Source of the DNA: Lepas anatifera
Taxonomy: Eukaryota; Arthropoda; Thecostraca; Lepadidae
Direction of reading: 5' to 3'
Length of the DNA stretch: 64,000 nucleotides
Assembly: GCA_034440635.1 (NCBI GenBank)
Contig: JAOTON010001531.1
Coordinates: 372,001-436,000 of the forward strand
Shown piece by piece: positions 1 through 12,008 of this stretch; positions within the stretch are counted from its first letter, which is position 1; each line of letters begins with the position of its first letter. Position numbers and translations under genes: made by a program. Below the pieces are notes generated by a model. The model was not told the DNA's origin, searched no databases, and saw only the letters and a program-made list of their open reading frames with translations.

Positions 1-499
1 ATTTGTTTCTAGGACAGGACAGCTGTTGAGCACCTATAAGCCGAGGATGTGGGTTTTACCATTGGAGTACGAAAAACATGCGCCTGTCACCCACACGTCT
101 GCACTTCAGCAAACAATATCGGTTCATTCCAAGCTTACTTCGAAAATAAATCGTTCAGATGAGGCAAAAAGCGTACCAATTTCACAATCTACTACACCAG
201 TCTTAGTAAACACCATAATAAAGTCGACAATCATCCCAGAAAACTCTATCTTGAAACACTTGCACAACACAACAGCAACAACATAAATATGATATTTTTC
301 GTTAGGGAACCGATCGCCAGGCAGAGAGGACTAATACAGACGATCAGCACTGGTGGTGTATTTTCGACCACGCCCTGAGTAAATGGGAGCTTTCCGACTC
401 TGCACGTGGTCGCCATTTCCCTCAACGCACTGGGCGTGGGCCAATGTGGAGCACGTGCCCACCCAGGTCATGTCTAATGCATACTCCACGGACACATGC
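1..499. other. Unannotated intronic or flanking DNA
   Basis: I see nothing supportable here. An 86-codon open frame at 26-286 (plus) opens with TTG, has no splice signals I trust and resembles no protein. By position this lies in the next intron of the EVI5-like gene. Confidence 0.4.
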
Positions 500-970
500 C
501 ATGAAACAGCAGACACGCAGCTGGCATGCAGACATGCATTCACACAGAAACAGCAGACACGCAGCTGGCATGCAGACATGCATACACGCAGAAACAGCAG
601 ACTCGCAGCTGGCATGCAGACATGCAGACACGCAGAAGCAGCAGACACGCAGTTGGCATGCAGACATGCAGACACGCAGAAACAGCAGACACGCAGTTGG
701 CATGCAGACATGCAGACACGCAGAAACAGCAGACACGCAGCTGGCATGCAGACATGCAGACACGCAGAAACAGCGGACACGCAGCTGGCATGCAGACATG
801 CAGACACGCAGAAACAGCAGACACGCAGCTGGCATGCAGACATGCAGACATGCAGACACGCAGAAACAGCAGACACGCAGCTGGCATGCAGACATGCAGA
901 CACGCAGAAACAGCAGGCACGCAGCTGGCATGCAGACATGCAGACACGCAGAAACAGCGGACACGCAGCC
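500..970. repeat. Minisatellite, 44-bp unit, about 10.5 copies
   Basis: The unit contains CAGCTGGCATGCAGACATG followed by CAGACACGCAGAAACAGCAG. Spacing between successive CTGGCATGCA copies is exactly 44 bp (521, 565, 609). One copy near 840 has an extra CAGACATG. Because 44 is not a multiple of three and the unit lacks stops in most frames, several long open frames arise on both strands (331-1219). They are repeat translations, not genes. Confidence 0.95.
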
Positions 971-973
971 GTG

Positions 974-1132
974 CAGTGGCGGATACATCGGGGGACTAGG
1001 GGGGCTCAAGCCCACCCCTCCGACACGTGTCAGAGCGCCTATGGTAAATGCTTAGTCGGGGGGCTGATCCGAGGCAATGGCGGGGGAGGCTCAAGCCCCA
1101 TAGCCCCCCTCGAAATGAATTCCTGGAGCTGC
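974..1132. mobile_element. hAT-like MITE, possibly decayed
   Basis: It starts CAGTGGCGGATACATC, close to the terminus of the better-supported hAT-like elements at 21487 and 43997. The interior has G-run and C-run blocks (GGGGGGCTCAAGCCC, AGCCCCATAGCCCCCC) typical of these MITEs. The right end reads GGAGCTGCCA, an imperfect inverted match. The flanking octamers CAGCCGTG and CAGCCGCA agree at 6 of 8 positions, as expected for an old target duplication. It begins directly at the end of the 44-bp array. Confidence 0.45.
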
Positions 1133-1634
1133 CACAGCCGCAAAACGGCACAAGACAAGAATCAAAAGGTTTCTTCAAAATTCGATGGTGGATTTGCCGG
1201 CGTCTGCGTGGGGAGTTAGGGTCATTGTAGCATTAGGCAGGAGCGGAGTGCTGAGAGCTTCTGACTTAAAGTAAATAAAGAAAACGTTGATTTGTGTGTT
1301 TATGGCTAATGAAAACCTTGATAGTTCCCCAGCGAGACTTCAAACAGTTAAAAATCGCAACGGAGGCTGGGAATTGAGGAGGTTTTGAGGGTTAGACAGA
1401 CTAGGCAGTGATTACAGGTATGGTATCAAGCCTTACATCTGCTTTAAGACGTGACAAAACATGTGAGTTTGCACATTTTAGCTAAAAAATACACACATTC
1501 ACGCACCAACAGAACACAGTAAATAGCTCTCGAGTTCACCCACTCAGGAACTATGTCTACAACCAAACAACCACGAACCCACGACGTCCGGAACATTTAC
1601 GAAACATACCAAACCGGTAGGAGTTTGGACCCAC

Positions 1635-1857
1635 CTTGACCTGCGCCTGCTTCTTCTTCCAGTGTAGCTCCCACTCGTTGACGATGCGTCCCCAGACCAC
1701 CCAGGCGTCCTCCTCCGGCTCGGCCGTGCTGTCCTGACCCTGACCCCCGGAGCTGGTGCCAGAGGTCACCGAGATCTGAGACGTGTCCGACGACTTACGA
1801 CTGTGCCCGGAGGCGTTGGACAGAGAGTTCAGACTCTTGGCGTCTGTCTCAATCATC
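1635..1857 (-). CDS. Evi5: EVI5-like TBC RabGAP, second coding exon (pre-TBC region)
   Basis: The acceptor TTTTTCGTTCCAG|G lies at 1870-1857 and the exon runs for 223 bases: one base completing an Arg codon, then 74 codons. The product starts MIETDAKSLNSLSNASGHSR and continues KSSDTSQISVTSGTSS, a serine-rich segment typical of EVI5 proteins. After an acidic patch (EPEEDA) comes WVVWGRIVNEWELHWKKK, the helix that precedes the TBC domain in this family. The exon ends QAQVK at AAG|GTGGGT, a donor in phase 0. In the family the next residues would begin the TBC domain, including its RGIPHHFR-type motif. I find none of that to the left, so the next exon lies outside the window. The 30 or so extra residues of open frame past the donor do not resemble the family and are intron read-through. 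Confidence 0.9.
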
Positions 1858-4800
1858 CTGGAACGAAAAAAACACTTGTGAGTCCGGGCTAGGCAACTTT
1901 TGAGGTCTAGCGTTAAAAGAGAAACTTAATTTACATATGCGAATTCTGTTTGTAGGACAAGTTGTTGAGATCTGCGCACTCAACTGCAAAAATCGTGCCA
2001 TTTCCTCCCAATAACGCATAGCATATATTATCCACCTTCCTGATCATCTTTCTGACAAATCTCCCCCGCTTCTGAAAAAATCAGCCCTTCAGCTACACAT
2101 CAGAGACTTCCATTCGCCAGGATTTTCTCATTTGTACGTTGGATGCTTCTCCAGAAGCTCTGTTTCATTCTGCCGCCTCCAATCACTGTTTCTCTCTTCA
2201 GCGGCGCACCAATAAAAACGGCCGTGCTGAGAGAACGCGAGCGGGAGAGAGGAAAAACGGCGCCACAGCGAGTTGGCACGTGCCTAAACAAAGGAAGCCG
2301 CCCCCTGCAGGGAGCGTCTGGAAAATAGCTTAATTAGAGGTCGGCTAGCCAGACAAACCACAAAGACACCAAGTGTTACTAACTGAAAGCACAAGAGCTT
2401 GCTCAGATAAAAATATGTGTGTGTATTGGAGTTTTTGGGTGCTTCAGCATATTGGCTATAACGCACCCATCGTCATTATCCCTTTTCAGGAGCTTATAGT
2501 AGTCTGGTGTCGATTGTAACAAAACAATTAAATGTTTGCATCGTCAGAGGAAGTTTCACAGCTGCCAGCGTTTACGCTCTACCGCCTTCCCCACTCTATT
2601 TGGGGTGTACATGATGTTAAAGCTTATTTCGGTCAAGAATGATCAAACGGGTTTGAAGACCATTAACGTCCAAGCACTAAAAATAGAAATACAATTCAGT
2701 TCCAGAACTCCTATATCAGTAGAATAAAGAAGACAACCATGACCACCACCGAATGGCACTCCTCCCCACCGTTCACCCCTCCGTGGCCTCTAGCAAAACA
2801 CACATCTCACCCAGAAGTCGCCTCATCTATCTCCCAGCCAATTGGGCGTCCCATCTGACTTTGAGATGAGCCCAGAATAACGCCGCTTTAAAAGCGAGCG
2901 GTTCCGAGTGTCGACTCCCTGATGGATAGAATGCAGAATCGGCTCAACTCTTGTGATGGAGCACTGCGATTGTATTGTTGTCAACACCGTATCGTGCCCC
3001 ACTGTGGGTATTCACCGTCCACACCAGAAGGCAACACAACAGGGCATCATCACAAGGTAGACTGGCGCCACACTGAGCTGTCGAATGTCTCACTGGCTGC
3101 ACTCCACGGTAGTGCTGTGATGTCACAGCCTCCACAATACACTGCATGACTACTGCGCGCTGTTTCTTTGGTTTCAGACTGTCAGCCGGGTCGGCAGTTT
3201 TAGCAGTCAATTGGGATGCGCTGCCGCGACAGGCACTAAATACTGGAAATTTACGGTACAGGCGCCCGCCGCTGGCAAAGCGACAGTAAATTTCAATTTA
3301 TTTGTTTTGCCGATGATTAATGTGGCCCTGGAGAATATGCAAAATGCTGCGCGGTGGAGTATTAGGGGTTAGCCCTTTCAGTGAGAGATGGGCAAAAAGG
3401 CTTGTTTGTTTAGCGGGCGGTAATAACAGCCGCGTATAACATCATTCACGTGATTCAGGGGCATTCTCTAGACCTGCAGCAATGGCTTATCAGACGAACT
3501 TCTTGCCTTGGGAAATGTAGCCTTGGCTCTCTAGTCATGGGGCAAGAGGCACATTTTTACAGCCCTCAATGGCAGATGGTTGACTAAGCCATAGCGGTTA
3601 TTAAAGCTATATCTACCAGACCTTAACTCATACTGACGCCAGCAGTCAAAGTATCGGCATTATGTCAGGCTACAAATCAGCTGGTTACAGTGAATCTCGC
3701 CGCGGTCAATACTCAATCACCGGTCACAGCAGAGTCCCCGCCTTCATTTCCTCGGCCGTCCGAAACACCCGCATGCACATCAGGGACGGCTATTTAAGGG
3801 CCGTCCGCGCCGCTCTCGTCTTCGGAATGGGTTCCGGTATACTCGGCCACAGAACTATTCATCTCGGCTCTCTCCGAGGAGCATCAGTGGTTGATGCAGA
3901 GGCTGATGCAGAAGCTAATGCGGCATCACGCCCCGGGTGGTGCTCCACTATCACATCCAATGTTATATGCACATCTTTTGTACATAAAAACGGCAACATA
4001 AAGCACGAGGCTATATAATAATAAAGCGGAACGTTATCGGAAGTTCACGCTATGGCACTGACCTCGTAGAGCCAACACATTTAGGCACGACAAATAAACG
4101 CGGGAGCAAAAATCCTTTGATTGTAGGACATCGGACCTCAATGTTCATCCTCTGAATGCGAGCGTGGTGACTTTTTCCTTGGCTTAGACGACCGCAAGCG
4201 TTGCGAAAAAGCTGGCGACTCTGTGGTTCTGGACGTCTGATGTATCATCCGAAGCCAGGATCCGTCAATGGGCTCTAATTCTGACGACTGTGGCCAGCGG
4301 CAGACCCAGGAGCGGGAGGCTCAGAAGCCCAGCTAGCAGCAGCAGTCACAGCCACCATCAGCAGCGACCAGTTGTAACGTCACAGCGCAACACTCCGCCG
4401 GCTGGTGGTTGGAGGAGGGACGGCTAGGGCAAAACGGCCCCAGCCCTAAAACACAGCGGGTTGTTTTAAGAGACAGGCGGTTTGGAAAGGGAAACGTTTG
4501 TATCCGTTAGCGGTGCACTCCAGCCACAGTTTCTTCTACCCGAATACGCCACTGTTGACGGCCAAAGCTGGCAGGGAAGCGAAAGACAGTCAATGGGCTG
4601 CAATCAGGAGAGAAAAGCCTGCCGACAGAGGATGCGCTGACGCAAACTGCTCTTCTGGGAGCGATCTGGAGCGGAGAGACGGAGAGAGAGAGAGGGGGAG
4701 AGGGAGGGGATCGACTACACGGGCGGAACACAAACACGGATGCTAGGATCTGATGCTGGGATCTGACGGCTCTGAAGAGCGTAGAAATAATGTCCAATTT

Positions 4801-4861
4801 TGGAAATTTACGCCATTGGCAGAAGATGTCTTTGACAAAGTTATTATTTGAGTTTAGTAAG
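1858..4861. other. Intronic DNA with no recognised genes
   Basis: I find no supportable exon, RNA gene or transposon in this stretch. A short purine tract of GAGA and GGGGAGAG type occurs near 4676-4710. The 118-codon frame at 3662-4018 (plus) has no homology I recognise. Confidence 0.5.
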
Positions 4862-5052
4862 TAATAATAATAATTGTTGGGGTTTAACGACGTACCAGCC
4901 ACCAGGGTCATACGGCGTCGCCAACTCTCACCCTGCTTGAAGGGATTTTGGGGATCAGATCGACTTATTCAGAGGCTCCGCCGGGACTTGAACCCGGGAC
5001 CAGTGGCTTAGAAGACAGTAGTGCTATCTACTAAGCCATCTCATCCCATTGT
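4862..5052 (-). mobile_element. tRNA-derived SINE with 10-bp target duplication
   Basis: Read on the minus strand, the head is GGGATGAGATGGCTTAGTAG (A box within it), followed by CCCGGGTTCAAGTCCCGG, a perfect RNA polymerase III B box. The body has CAGGGTGAGAGTTGGCGACG and the element ends GTCGTTAAACCCCAACAATT plus an (ATT)n tail. GTTTAGTAAG flanks it at 4852-4861 and 5053-5062, a target-site duplication typical of LINE-mobilised SINEs. It is the best preserved member of the SINE family in this window. Confidence 0.85.
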
Positions 5053-5400
5053 GTTTAGTAAGATCGTGCAATAATACCTCAGCAGACATAGTACAAAACA
5101 CCGTTGTCCTATTTCTATCGCTTTAGCTGTAAATGAGTAAATGTCTGTCTGCTTACTGGTATCGACGAATTATTTAATGGAATTAATTCGTCGATTTATA
5201 ATCGAGGAAAGCAAGGGGAACCAAGACAGTTGTGTCGGAGAGTATTTTTCACCGACAGTTGTCGAGCTTCTCTGCTGACATTGCCGTGGTTTGGGCCACC
5301 TCTTCAGTAAGTCCACGAATGCATCAACGGAGAAGAGAAAAACATGAAAGTTCAAACACGAGTCGATTTCCTTGCTCCAAGTCTGTATCAATACAAGACT

Positions 5401-5952
5401 TAGGGTAGAGTGGGGTAAGACGCATACGTTAAGGGAGATTGTCTGTGGATCCTGTCAGGACGGCATTACTTTATTTTTTTTGTTAAGTTCTTTAATCGTT
5501 TTTTACACTCAGATAGAAATTTGGGATTCTGCACGATGCAAAGTGTGCGAAACATATTTTTCTTGAGACCATGTAAAGGTGTTTTACCCCGATAGCGGGG
5601 TAAAACGCCCACCCGGATTAAAGGCCGTATAAATCTCCCAGAGTTTTGGACCTTTGCTTCACGTGAACAAGATAGGACTATCATTATACTTACGTTGTAA
5701 GACAATCAGTGACAAGTTGGTGGTGAGCACATTTACATCGCATGGTACAATCGAACTTTAAGGCAGATTGTTTTTATGTCGGAGATGCAAAAAGCAACAA
5801 ATGTTTGCTGAAAATACCGGAGTTTACTGGGCGCATCCAATCATGCCAGGACGGGATCAGAAAGGCCGCTACCAGAAACAAATATTAGATGGAGGCTACA
5901 GTTCTTTCGCCTGGACATAGTGTGGGTCTTCCCAGGTGGGTGTTCTACCCTA
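5401..5952. mobile_element. Candidate TIR element starting TAGGGTAGA
   Basis: The left end reads TAGGGTAGAGTGGGGTAAGA and the right end TGTTCTACCCTA, so the outer TAGGGTAGA is inverted at the two ends. A TA at each edge would fit a TA target duplication. Inside, 5581-5606 is a perfect hairpin: GTTTTACCCC, a six-base loop, then GGGGTAAAAC. Its right arm, GGGGTAAAACGCCC, resembles the left terminus. The inverted ends are short, so the assignment is tentative. Confidence 0.35.
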
Positions 5953-8869
5953 CCCATCATTAGCAGAATATCAGAAACAGGTGGTTGTGTTATTTAGAGA
6001 TGGGCTTGCAGATACTTGACATAGTTTCTTGACTTTCATCCGAAAAAGGTGTCACTACGGATTCCCTGTTGATTGGGCCCCGCATTTTTACCTCGAGACG
6101 ACCCCGCTCGAGTGTTTATCCCCGGGGAGCGGGGCGGGTTCGCCATTGCCAACAATGTGTCCACAGAAGTGGGCAATCTTCACAAGTAACGACCCTCCGC
6201 CTCGCGAAAAAGCCGCAGTCGGAGAAAATAAAACGACAACCGTTGTGAGAAGCGGACAAACGCTACTGTTTGGATGCTCCGTTGCAGACCTGGATATTAC
6301 AAGCTCCACAACAAGGTAATGGTACCTGAAATATAGGAGAAAGGCGATTAATCCCAGGCATATGGCAAAATAACGATCAAATGGTTTTGGTGTGTGTAGG
6401 AACTATTTCTCTCGGAAAGCATGCCACTGGAAAGCCCATAGTTTTCGCAACAAAGACATTCCCATTAACACTGATACATCTGCCCGGCATGTCAGTCTGC
6501 GAGATATTCTCTTTCTTCCAGGCCCGACACACTCGTTTCCATTTCCAGCGGGCGCAGTCGCGCCGTTCTCGGAGTTTTGCCCGGAGGCAGTTTGTTGCCA
6601 CCACATTGCGTCGAATCGCGCCCGCTAACGCTATGCTAGGGCCGTTCCCGCCGGGCGGTAACGCGCGGGGGGCCGCCGGGCGCAGATAACAGAGACGCTC
6701 CGCTCCACTGGCCTTCTACAATGCACCCGCAGACAAGGCACAGAAGCGGCGCGGCCGGTGGCGGGGATCAGGAGGGTAGCGTATAGTCACGGTAATGGTG
6801 AAAGGAAATTTTTGGATTTAGGCGGATATATATTTGTCAAACATGACTTTCAGCTATTGGGAAGTACCGCAGCATTCCGGAAACAACAGTGACAGCCTCA
6901 ACTGCCTCCTTTTGACAGGGTATACACACTAGGCAGGATTCAAAATAGTTTCACTCTGTGATAAAATAAAACTTTGGAAATATTCCACGCAATTTTTGTA
7001 ACTTAACCGTTCTAGCCTTAGAGTATATTGTCACAGAGCCCGTTAACAGCTACTTTATGAACAGTCGCTTATAACTATCCACCGAAAATTTCCGAGGAAC
7101 CGAGACCAGCATCTAAATGAGCCTGCAGCCTCTCCACGCAATGCGCGTCTCAGCCACCCGACGCATGCTGCGTTCGTTCCTCGCGTTCCGCGGCGTTCTT
7201 CCCCGTTCCAACATTCCCTTCGGTCGGCCGCCGCCAGGGGTGTGGATTTATATCTCTTTGGGGGTGCCCGGGCACCGCCAATGAAACTGTAAGTTAGTGT
7301 TGAACTTTCCTTTCAATTTAATTGTTTAAAATTTTCAGAATTTAAACGTTTTTTTCTTCAGTAGACTTATGTGGGGACCAAAACAAAGATAATATCATGC
7401 TCTTTTGTTTTTGCGTGATGGTTATTGGTATTCTTTCAAATTTGGGCACTCCCAATGATTTTCGGAAATCCACGCCCTTGACCGCAGATCATTCTGGGTC
7501 ATTTGTCAAGGTCAGGCGGGGGATGACTGAGGGTGCGTGGAGGGCTGCGGTCATTACGGCGCCGCCCCCCGGGCCGTATCTGGCGCTCATCGGTAATGTG
7601 AGGTCGGCCGCCGGGGACGCGTTAGTGCCGTATCTGGGGCAAGCCAGAACGCAGCCGAATCTGTGGATGTTGCCAGAGGCAGCCTCACACGGCTTCAACG
7701 GAGGTGCACAGCTTCTGCAGTAGTCATAAGCTGGTCCTTAGAGAAAACCGATCGTACGGGACGAAGCTTTGCTTTATGAACACGTGTGAAAAACTCTCAT
7801 CTCACCCTGGTTTCAGCTCCATGTTGGCAGCAAGAAGCACACGTCAAACACCGACCCGACAGAGAGCAAGTCTTCTGGTTGGTTCAACACAAGATGAGCA
7901 GCCGTTTGTTTTGCAAAATGATCTAGACAACGATTATCTTACAGAGCCAACAGGCAACAACTTTGGTTGTTAGCGCTTCCCTCCCATTTGCATTCCATGT
8001 GGTCTCCCATTGTCATCTGATAGTTTCGAATGGTCCATCCATGAGGATGGGATTCATTACCTTGTTCATTACAAGATCAATGGTCATCCACGACAGGCAA
8101 TGAACGGTATGAGGAGCAGCCAGAATCCTCCTCTCACGGAAAGAATATATCAGGCATCGAGACAACAACAACGGCAAAAACAGGCATAATCGGGAGCCTT
8201 TGGTTATCAGTAAGAAGCGAAAGTCACCGCGCATAAGGAGAACGACATTCCTCGGCAGCATCTGAACCAGATGGCTTTCTTACTAGAGCATAAGAACGAA
8301 TGCGACCCAGCAGCAGATAAATTTTGAGACAAAACAAAGTCAGAGTGTCTGTGCTGAGATCACAGGATGAAAGGCGATAGGTAGCACCACTGCAAAATGT
8401 GTGGCAGTGCACCGTCTCTCAACTCCTAATCAGATCCCAGTTCCGATAGTTTCACAAACCACTCACAGTTGGATTTATCAGCAGCTTGAAACACTAGCAC
8501 TCTCCACGAACAGGACTTAGAAATAAGCACTTTGAAAAGAGTTTGGCGCACGAGTAGCCCAACACTTAAGTCCTCTAGTGCAAAACTTCAAATCACTAGG
8601 AAACAGGAGTCTAGTTTAACAGGAAGAAGTGCAAAAGAAAAACAATATTCCGGAACCGAAAATGACAAGGATTTCAGGATTGCTAAAGGACCCGGGAATT
8701 GCGACCCCCAGCATTAGCTGCCTTCATAACTCGGTGCTTGGGAAACGTGTAAATGTATGCGAACATTTTCAGATGGTGGTAGAACATAGTAGAGAGCGCC
8801 GCCATTCCCACCCGCCCCTGTCAAGAGGCGCCCGGCTGTGTCAGAGGGCGTGTCGCACTAAGACCTACT
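5953..8869. other. Intronic DNA with no recognised genes
   Basis: No exon, RNA gene or transposon could be supported. GC-rich patches occur around 6530-6770 and 7100-7230. Short open frames on both strands overlap each other and carry no recognisable motif. Confidence 0.5.
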
Positions 8870-9200
8870 CCGCGTGCGTGGGACGCACCAGACTGACTGC
8901 GTGCCGTCCCTGAGGTCCGTGTCCCGGTCAGACACTCTCACTGTGCGTGGGACGGGCGCCGCCCCTGAGGGCCGTGTCCCGGTCAGACACTCTCACGGTG
9001 CGTGGGACGGGCGCCGTCCCTGAGGGCCGTGTCACGGTCAGACACTCAGTGTGCGTGGGACGGGCGCCGTCCCTGAGGGCCGTGTCCCGGTCAGACACTC
9101 AGTGTGCGGGGAACGCACAATACTGACACCGTACCTGAGGGACGTGTCACGGTCAGACACTCAGTGTGCGTGGGACGGGCGCCGTCCCTGAGGGTCGGGA
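8870..9200. repeat. Minisatellite, 53-55-bp unit, about six copies
   Basis: Each unit contains GTGCGTGGGACGGGCGCCGT, then CCCTGAGGGCCGTGTC and CGGTCAGACACTCA. GACGGG landmarks at 8951, 9006, 9059 and 9174 give the spacing. The copy near 9105-9140 is diverged (GGAACGCACAATACTGAC). The embedded GGGCGCCG and CCCTGAGGG are short palindromes. Confidence 0.85.
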
Positions 9201-9382
9201 TGCCGGGTCCACCCTCCTTTCACCTGACCGTGCGGGTGCGGCGCCGGTCTCCGGGTGTGACCGTCGCGCTGCACACACCTCAGGCCCATTATCTGATACA
9301 GACACGGGTGGTCCTGACAGCCACAGGACATGCAACCACATCGCTATCCCAAAATGGGATTTGGCGAATTAGTATACTTCGC

Positions 9383-9515
9383 GGCACTGCTTTGCCTGTG
9401 ATTGTACTGTGCCGCTGAACACCTGCACACAGTGCACTAGACTGTGCCGCAGTGCTTTGCCTGAAGCTGCACTGTGCCGCCAAACACGATACAGCGCAGT
9501 GCACTAGGACAGCGA
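9383..9515. repeat. Two-copy tandem repeat of about 65 bp
   Basis: The block with GTGCTTTGCCTG, ACTGTGCCGC and CAGTGCACTAG occurs twice in a row, about 65 bp apart (near 9387 and 9452), with moderate divergence. Confidence 0.6.
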
Positions 9516-11243
9516 CCACGTGCGCCTGCCATGGTATGCTGTACCGCCGAGCATCCGCTTGGCAATGCTGCGATGCCGATGGCGGGAGGAGCCGTTAACA
9601 TCCTGGCTGCATGTATCCTATTTAGGGGGCAGCCATGTTGGGTGTGGCTCAGACGGCGTCGTGCCGGACCTATTCGATGGTCTGTTTTTTATTCAAAGAC
9701 AGTACATTCATCCACCGGAGTCGACTGAATTCCGGGGATGTGACCTTCAGAGGACTAGTCACATGTCTGCGGAGGTCGAACCAGATTCCAGGGGCGCAGG
9801 TGTGGAACAAAGTGGAGCAGGCATTGGTAATGAGTTTGGCTCGGTTGTCGGATGGATCTCACTGGTCCATCGAGGTAGAATAATACGCTGAGAGATAAGG
9901 ACAGAATTGGGCTCCTCACGACGGTAAGCGCTGCGTGAGCCTTCGAAAAAGGTTTTTCCTAGCCCCCTATTTTTGATAATAGAGTTATCCAAAGTTTTTT
10001 CTCTATTAGTCGCTTGTTTAACCTTCCCTTAAAACAGAGATTTCCCCTCAAATTCTTACGGTTCTTAATGTTTCAATACAAACAACACATCACAGCAAAT
10101 TTGTGGTGTACCTAAGGCTTAGGTATTTATAATATCATTCAACTGAAAAAGTATGTGCGGTTTTTCTCTCATTTGTTCTCTCACCCCTAAGCCTTTCTGC
10201 TTAGATCCGCCTCTGCATTGCATTTGCGATGCCCCAGTGCCCCGCGATAGCTCCATCTGGTAGCCAGCTGCGGTGCGTGCTGGGGAGCAAGTCCCTGACA
10301 CAGTGGTACAGCACGCGCCCCAGGTGCGGGGGCGTCGCCGCGGTAAGGCCTGTTCAGACAGCCACAAGAACTGCGGCTCTGTGCGTGGGCGGACGGTGCG
10401 AAAAACGGGCCACGGGGCGCAGGGCACTCCCTCTTCAGAGAGTGGGCGGAGACGGCGAGTGCAATCATGTGGCAAGCAGCTCTGAAGAGGTGGAAACATG
10501 ACGAAATCCGCTCACCAATCTCACAGTGTTCCTGAAATTTTACAGATTAAGATAGCGAACTCTATTCCTCTATGAAAAGGGCAGACGCTAGCAAGAAAAA
10601 GGCACACTTCTCACATTGTTTCCGCGGCCCAATCCGCGACACTGTGCAGCTTCCCGAGGCTTTAACGAGACAGCGGCCGGCGTCAGGCCTCCATTGTTCG
10701 AGCGCCAGCCCGAATTGGAACAATGGCAACACGCTCCTTAATCATGTACCCGTTCAGAGGCCCGGTCGATACGCCTAAGCGAGAAGCATGGAGCGATTCC
10801 ATCCATCACTCGCTGACAAACGCACGTGCAGTTCGACGTTTTCTAATAATTCAATAGCGCCAACAGCTCGCGCTCCGCTTGATTTCCGGGAAAAAAGTTT
10901 TCAATGAAAACTATCTCATACACTGGATCCTAAGAAGGCGAGGATGGCTAAATCCTTTCCGCGAATTTTGCTTCCAAAATGAGGCACATGATGTCAGATG
11001 ATAAAATGTTAAGTCGTTGCGGTGATAAGCCGAGTAAGTGCACTTTGACGATAAGCAGATCTAATTCAATTATGAGAACAAATAAATATTAACATATATC
11101 AATTTTGTATGCTTACTAATGTCTGGCCCAAGTCCGAGTACCATTTCGTCATACCTTTTTCAGTACATTCACGTAAAAACTGTTTACGAAAATGACTCCG
11201 TACAAACTCCATACACATTGAGTTACGAATTCGACGCACATAC
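9516..11243. other. Intronic DNA with no recognised genes
   Basis: No exon or transposon could be supported. A GC-rich, CpG-containing patch lies at 10200-10480, where overlapping frames on both strands are open only because of composition. Confidence 0.45.
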
Positions 11244-12001
11244 CTCTCACTGTCGTAGAGGTGTCTGCTGACCAGCAGGTTGGAGAGGCCGTGCCAGCCG
11301 TTCCTGAAGAGTCTCAGCGGCAGGTGGCTCCTCCAGGGCGCCTCTCCGTGCGGCGCCAGCGTTCTCTGGGCCAGTAACAGATTACCCGAGTTCACGGCAG
11401 GCCCACCAGAGTCGGGATCGGCCGGTGAAAACGACGGCCCCTCCCGGGATTCGAACACATCGTCGTCAAGGTCCGTATCAATGTCACCATTGATACGGAT
11501 GTTCAAACCTGTGTCACCGGGGCGAACTCCACTGCCAACCGCGGTTTCATCGGTGACCTTGACTTGAAGAATTGAGCTGGGCAGGAATGTTTCAGTGTGT
11601 AACTCGCTGCCGTTCTCGGTTTTCGTTACAGCTTCAGCACCACCGTCGACGTCATCGTCGGTGCATTCCTCCACTGAAGTCCGTCGGCCTTCCCTCAGAA
11701 TGTCCTCCAGACACGGAAGGCTTCCACCTCCGTCCCATACCGACTCCTTCGTCGAAACTAAACCTGTGGTCTGTTCAGCCTCGCCCTGACCTGAGCCCAC
11801 ATCTGTTACGTCAGCGGTCTTTTGTATGACGTCACCACGAGACAAACTATTGGCATCGTTCACTTTGCACTGGTCGCAGTTGTCTGTGCTGTTGCCGTTA
11901 TCGGCCTCCACTGGCGTTCCTCCGCCGATCCTTTTCACCGCCGTTGGCGGAGGCGGTGGCGGTTCGTCGTCCAGCTCACAGAACACGTCAAAATACGACA
12001 T
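11244..12001 (-). CDS. Candidate alternative first coding exon of the EVI5-like gene, or nested gene exon
   Basis: A 252-codon open frame starts at an ATG (context GTCATGT) and reaches the donor GAGAG|GTATGT at 11244/11243, in phase 2. The same phase is used by exon 1 of the EVI5-like gene, so it could splice in frame to the exon at 1857, giving ...LYDSER-MIETDAKS. The product begins MSYFDVFCELDDEPPPPPP, has a proline run at residues 14-19 and a long acidic, Ser/Thr/Gly-rich and probably disordered middle. It ends in a basic, hydrophobic segment (LPLRLFRNGWHGLSNLLV). No signal peptide, membrane segment or known domain is visible. The frame stays open for another 48 codons past the donor, which looks like intron. 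I do not recognise the protein. Length, ATG start, composition and donor favour a real exon; assignment to EVI5 is inference. Confidence 0.5.
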
Positions 12002-12008
12002 GACGTCA
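12001..12008. promoter_or_regulatory. CRE palindrome TGACGTCA at the start codon of the alternative exon
   Basis: TGACGTCA is the full cAMP-response-element palindrome bound by CREB/ATF bZIP factors. It overlaps the first base of the minus-strand ATG. A second perfect copy lies inside the exon at 11827-11834, and a TGACATCA variant is about 20 bases further upstream. A CCAAT box on the minus strand (ATTGG at 12061-12065, reading AGCCAAT) sits about 60 bases upstream of the ATG. Together these suggest a nearby promoter, but the motifs are short and no TATA box or initiator is clear. Confidence 0.3.

Noticed and set aside
331..1219. Long Cys/His-rich open frames on both strands
   Set aside because: They are translations of the 44-bp minisatellite, open in several frames at once, with no gene context.
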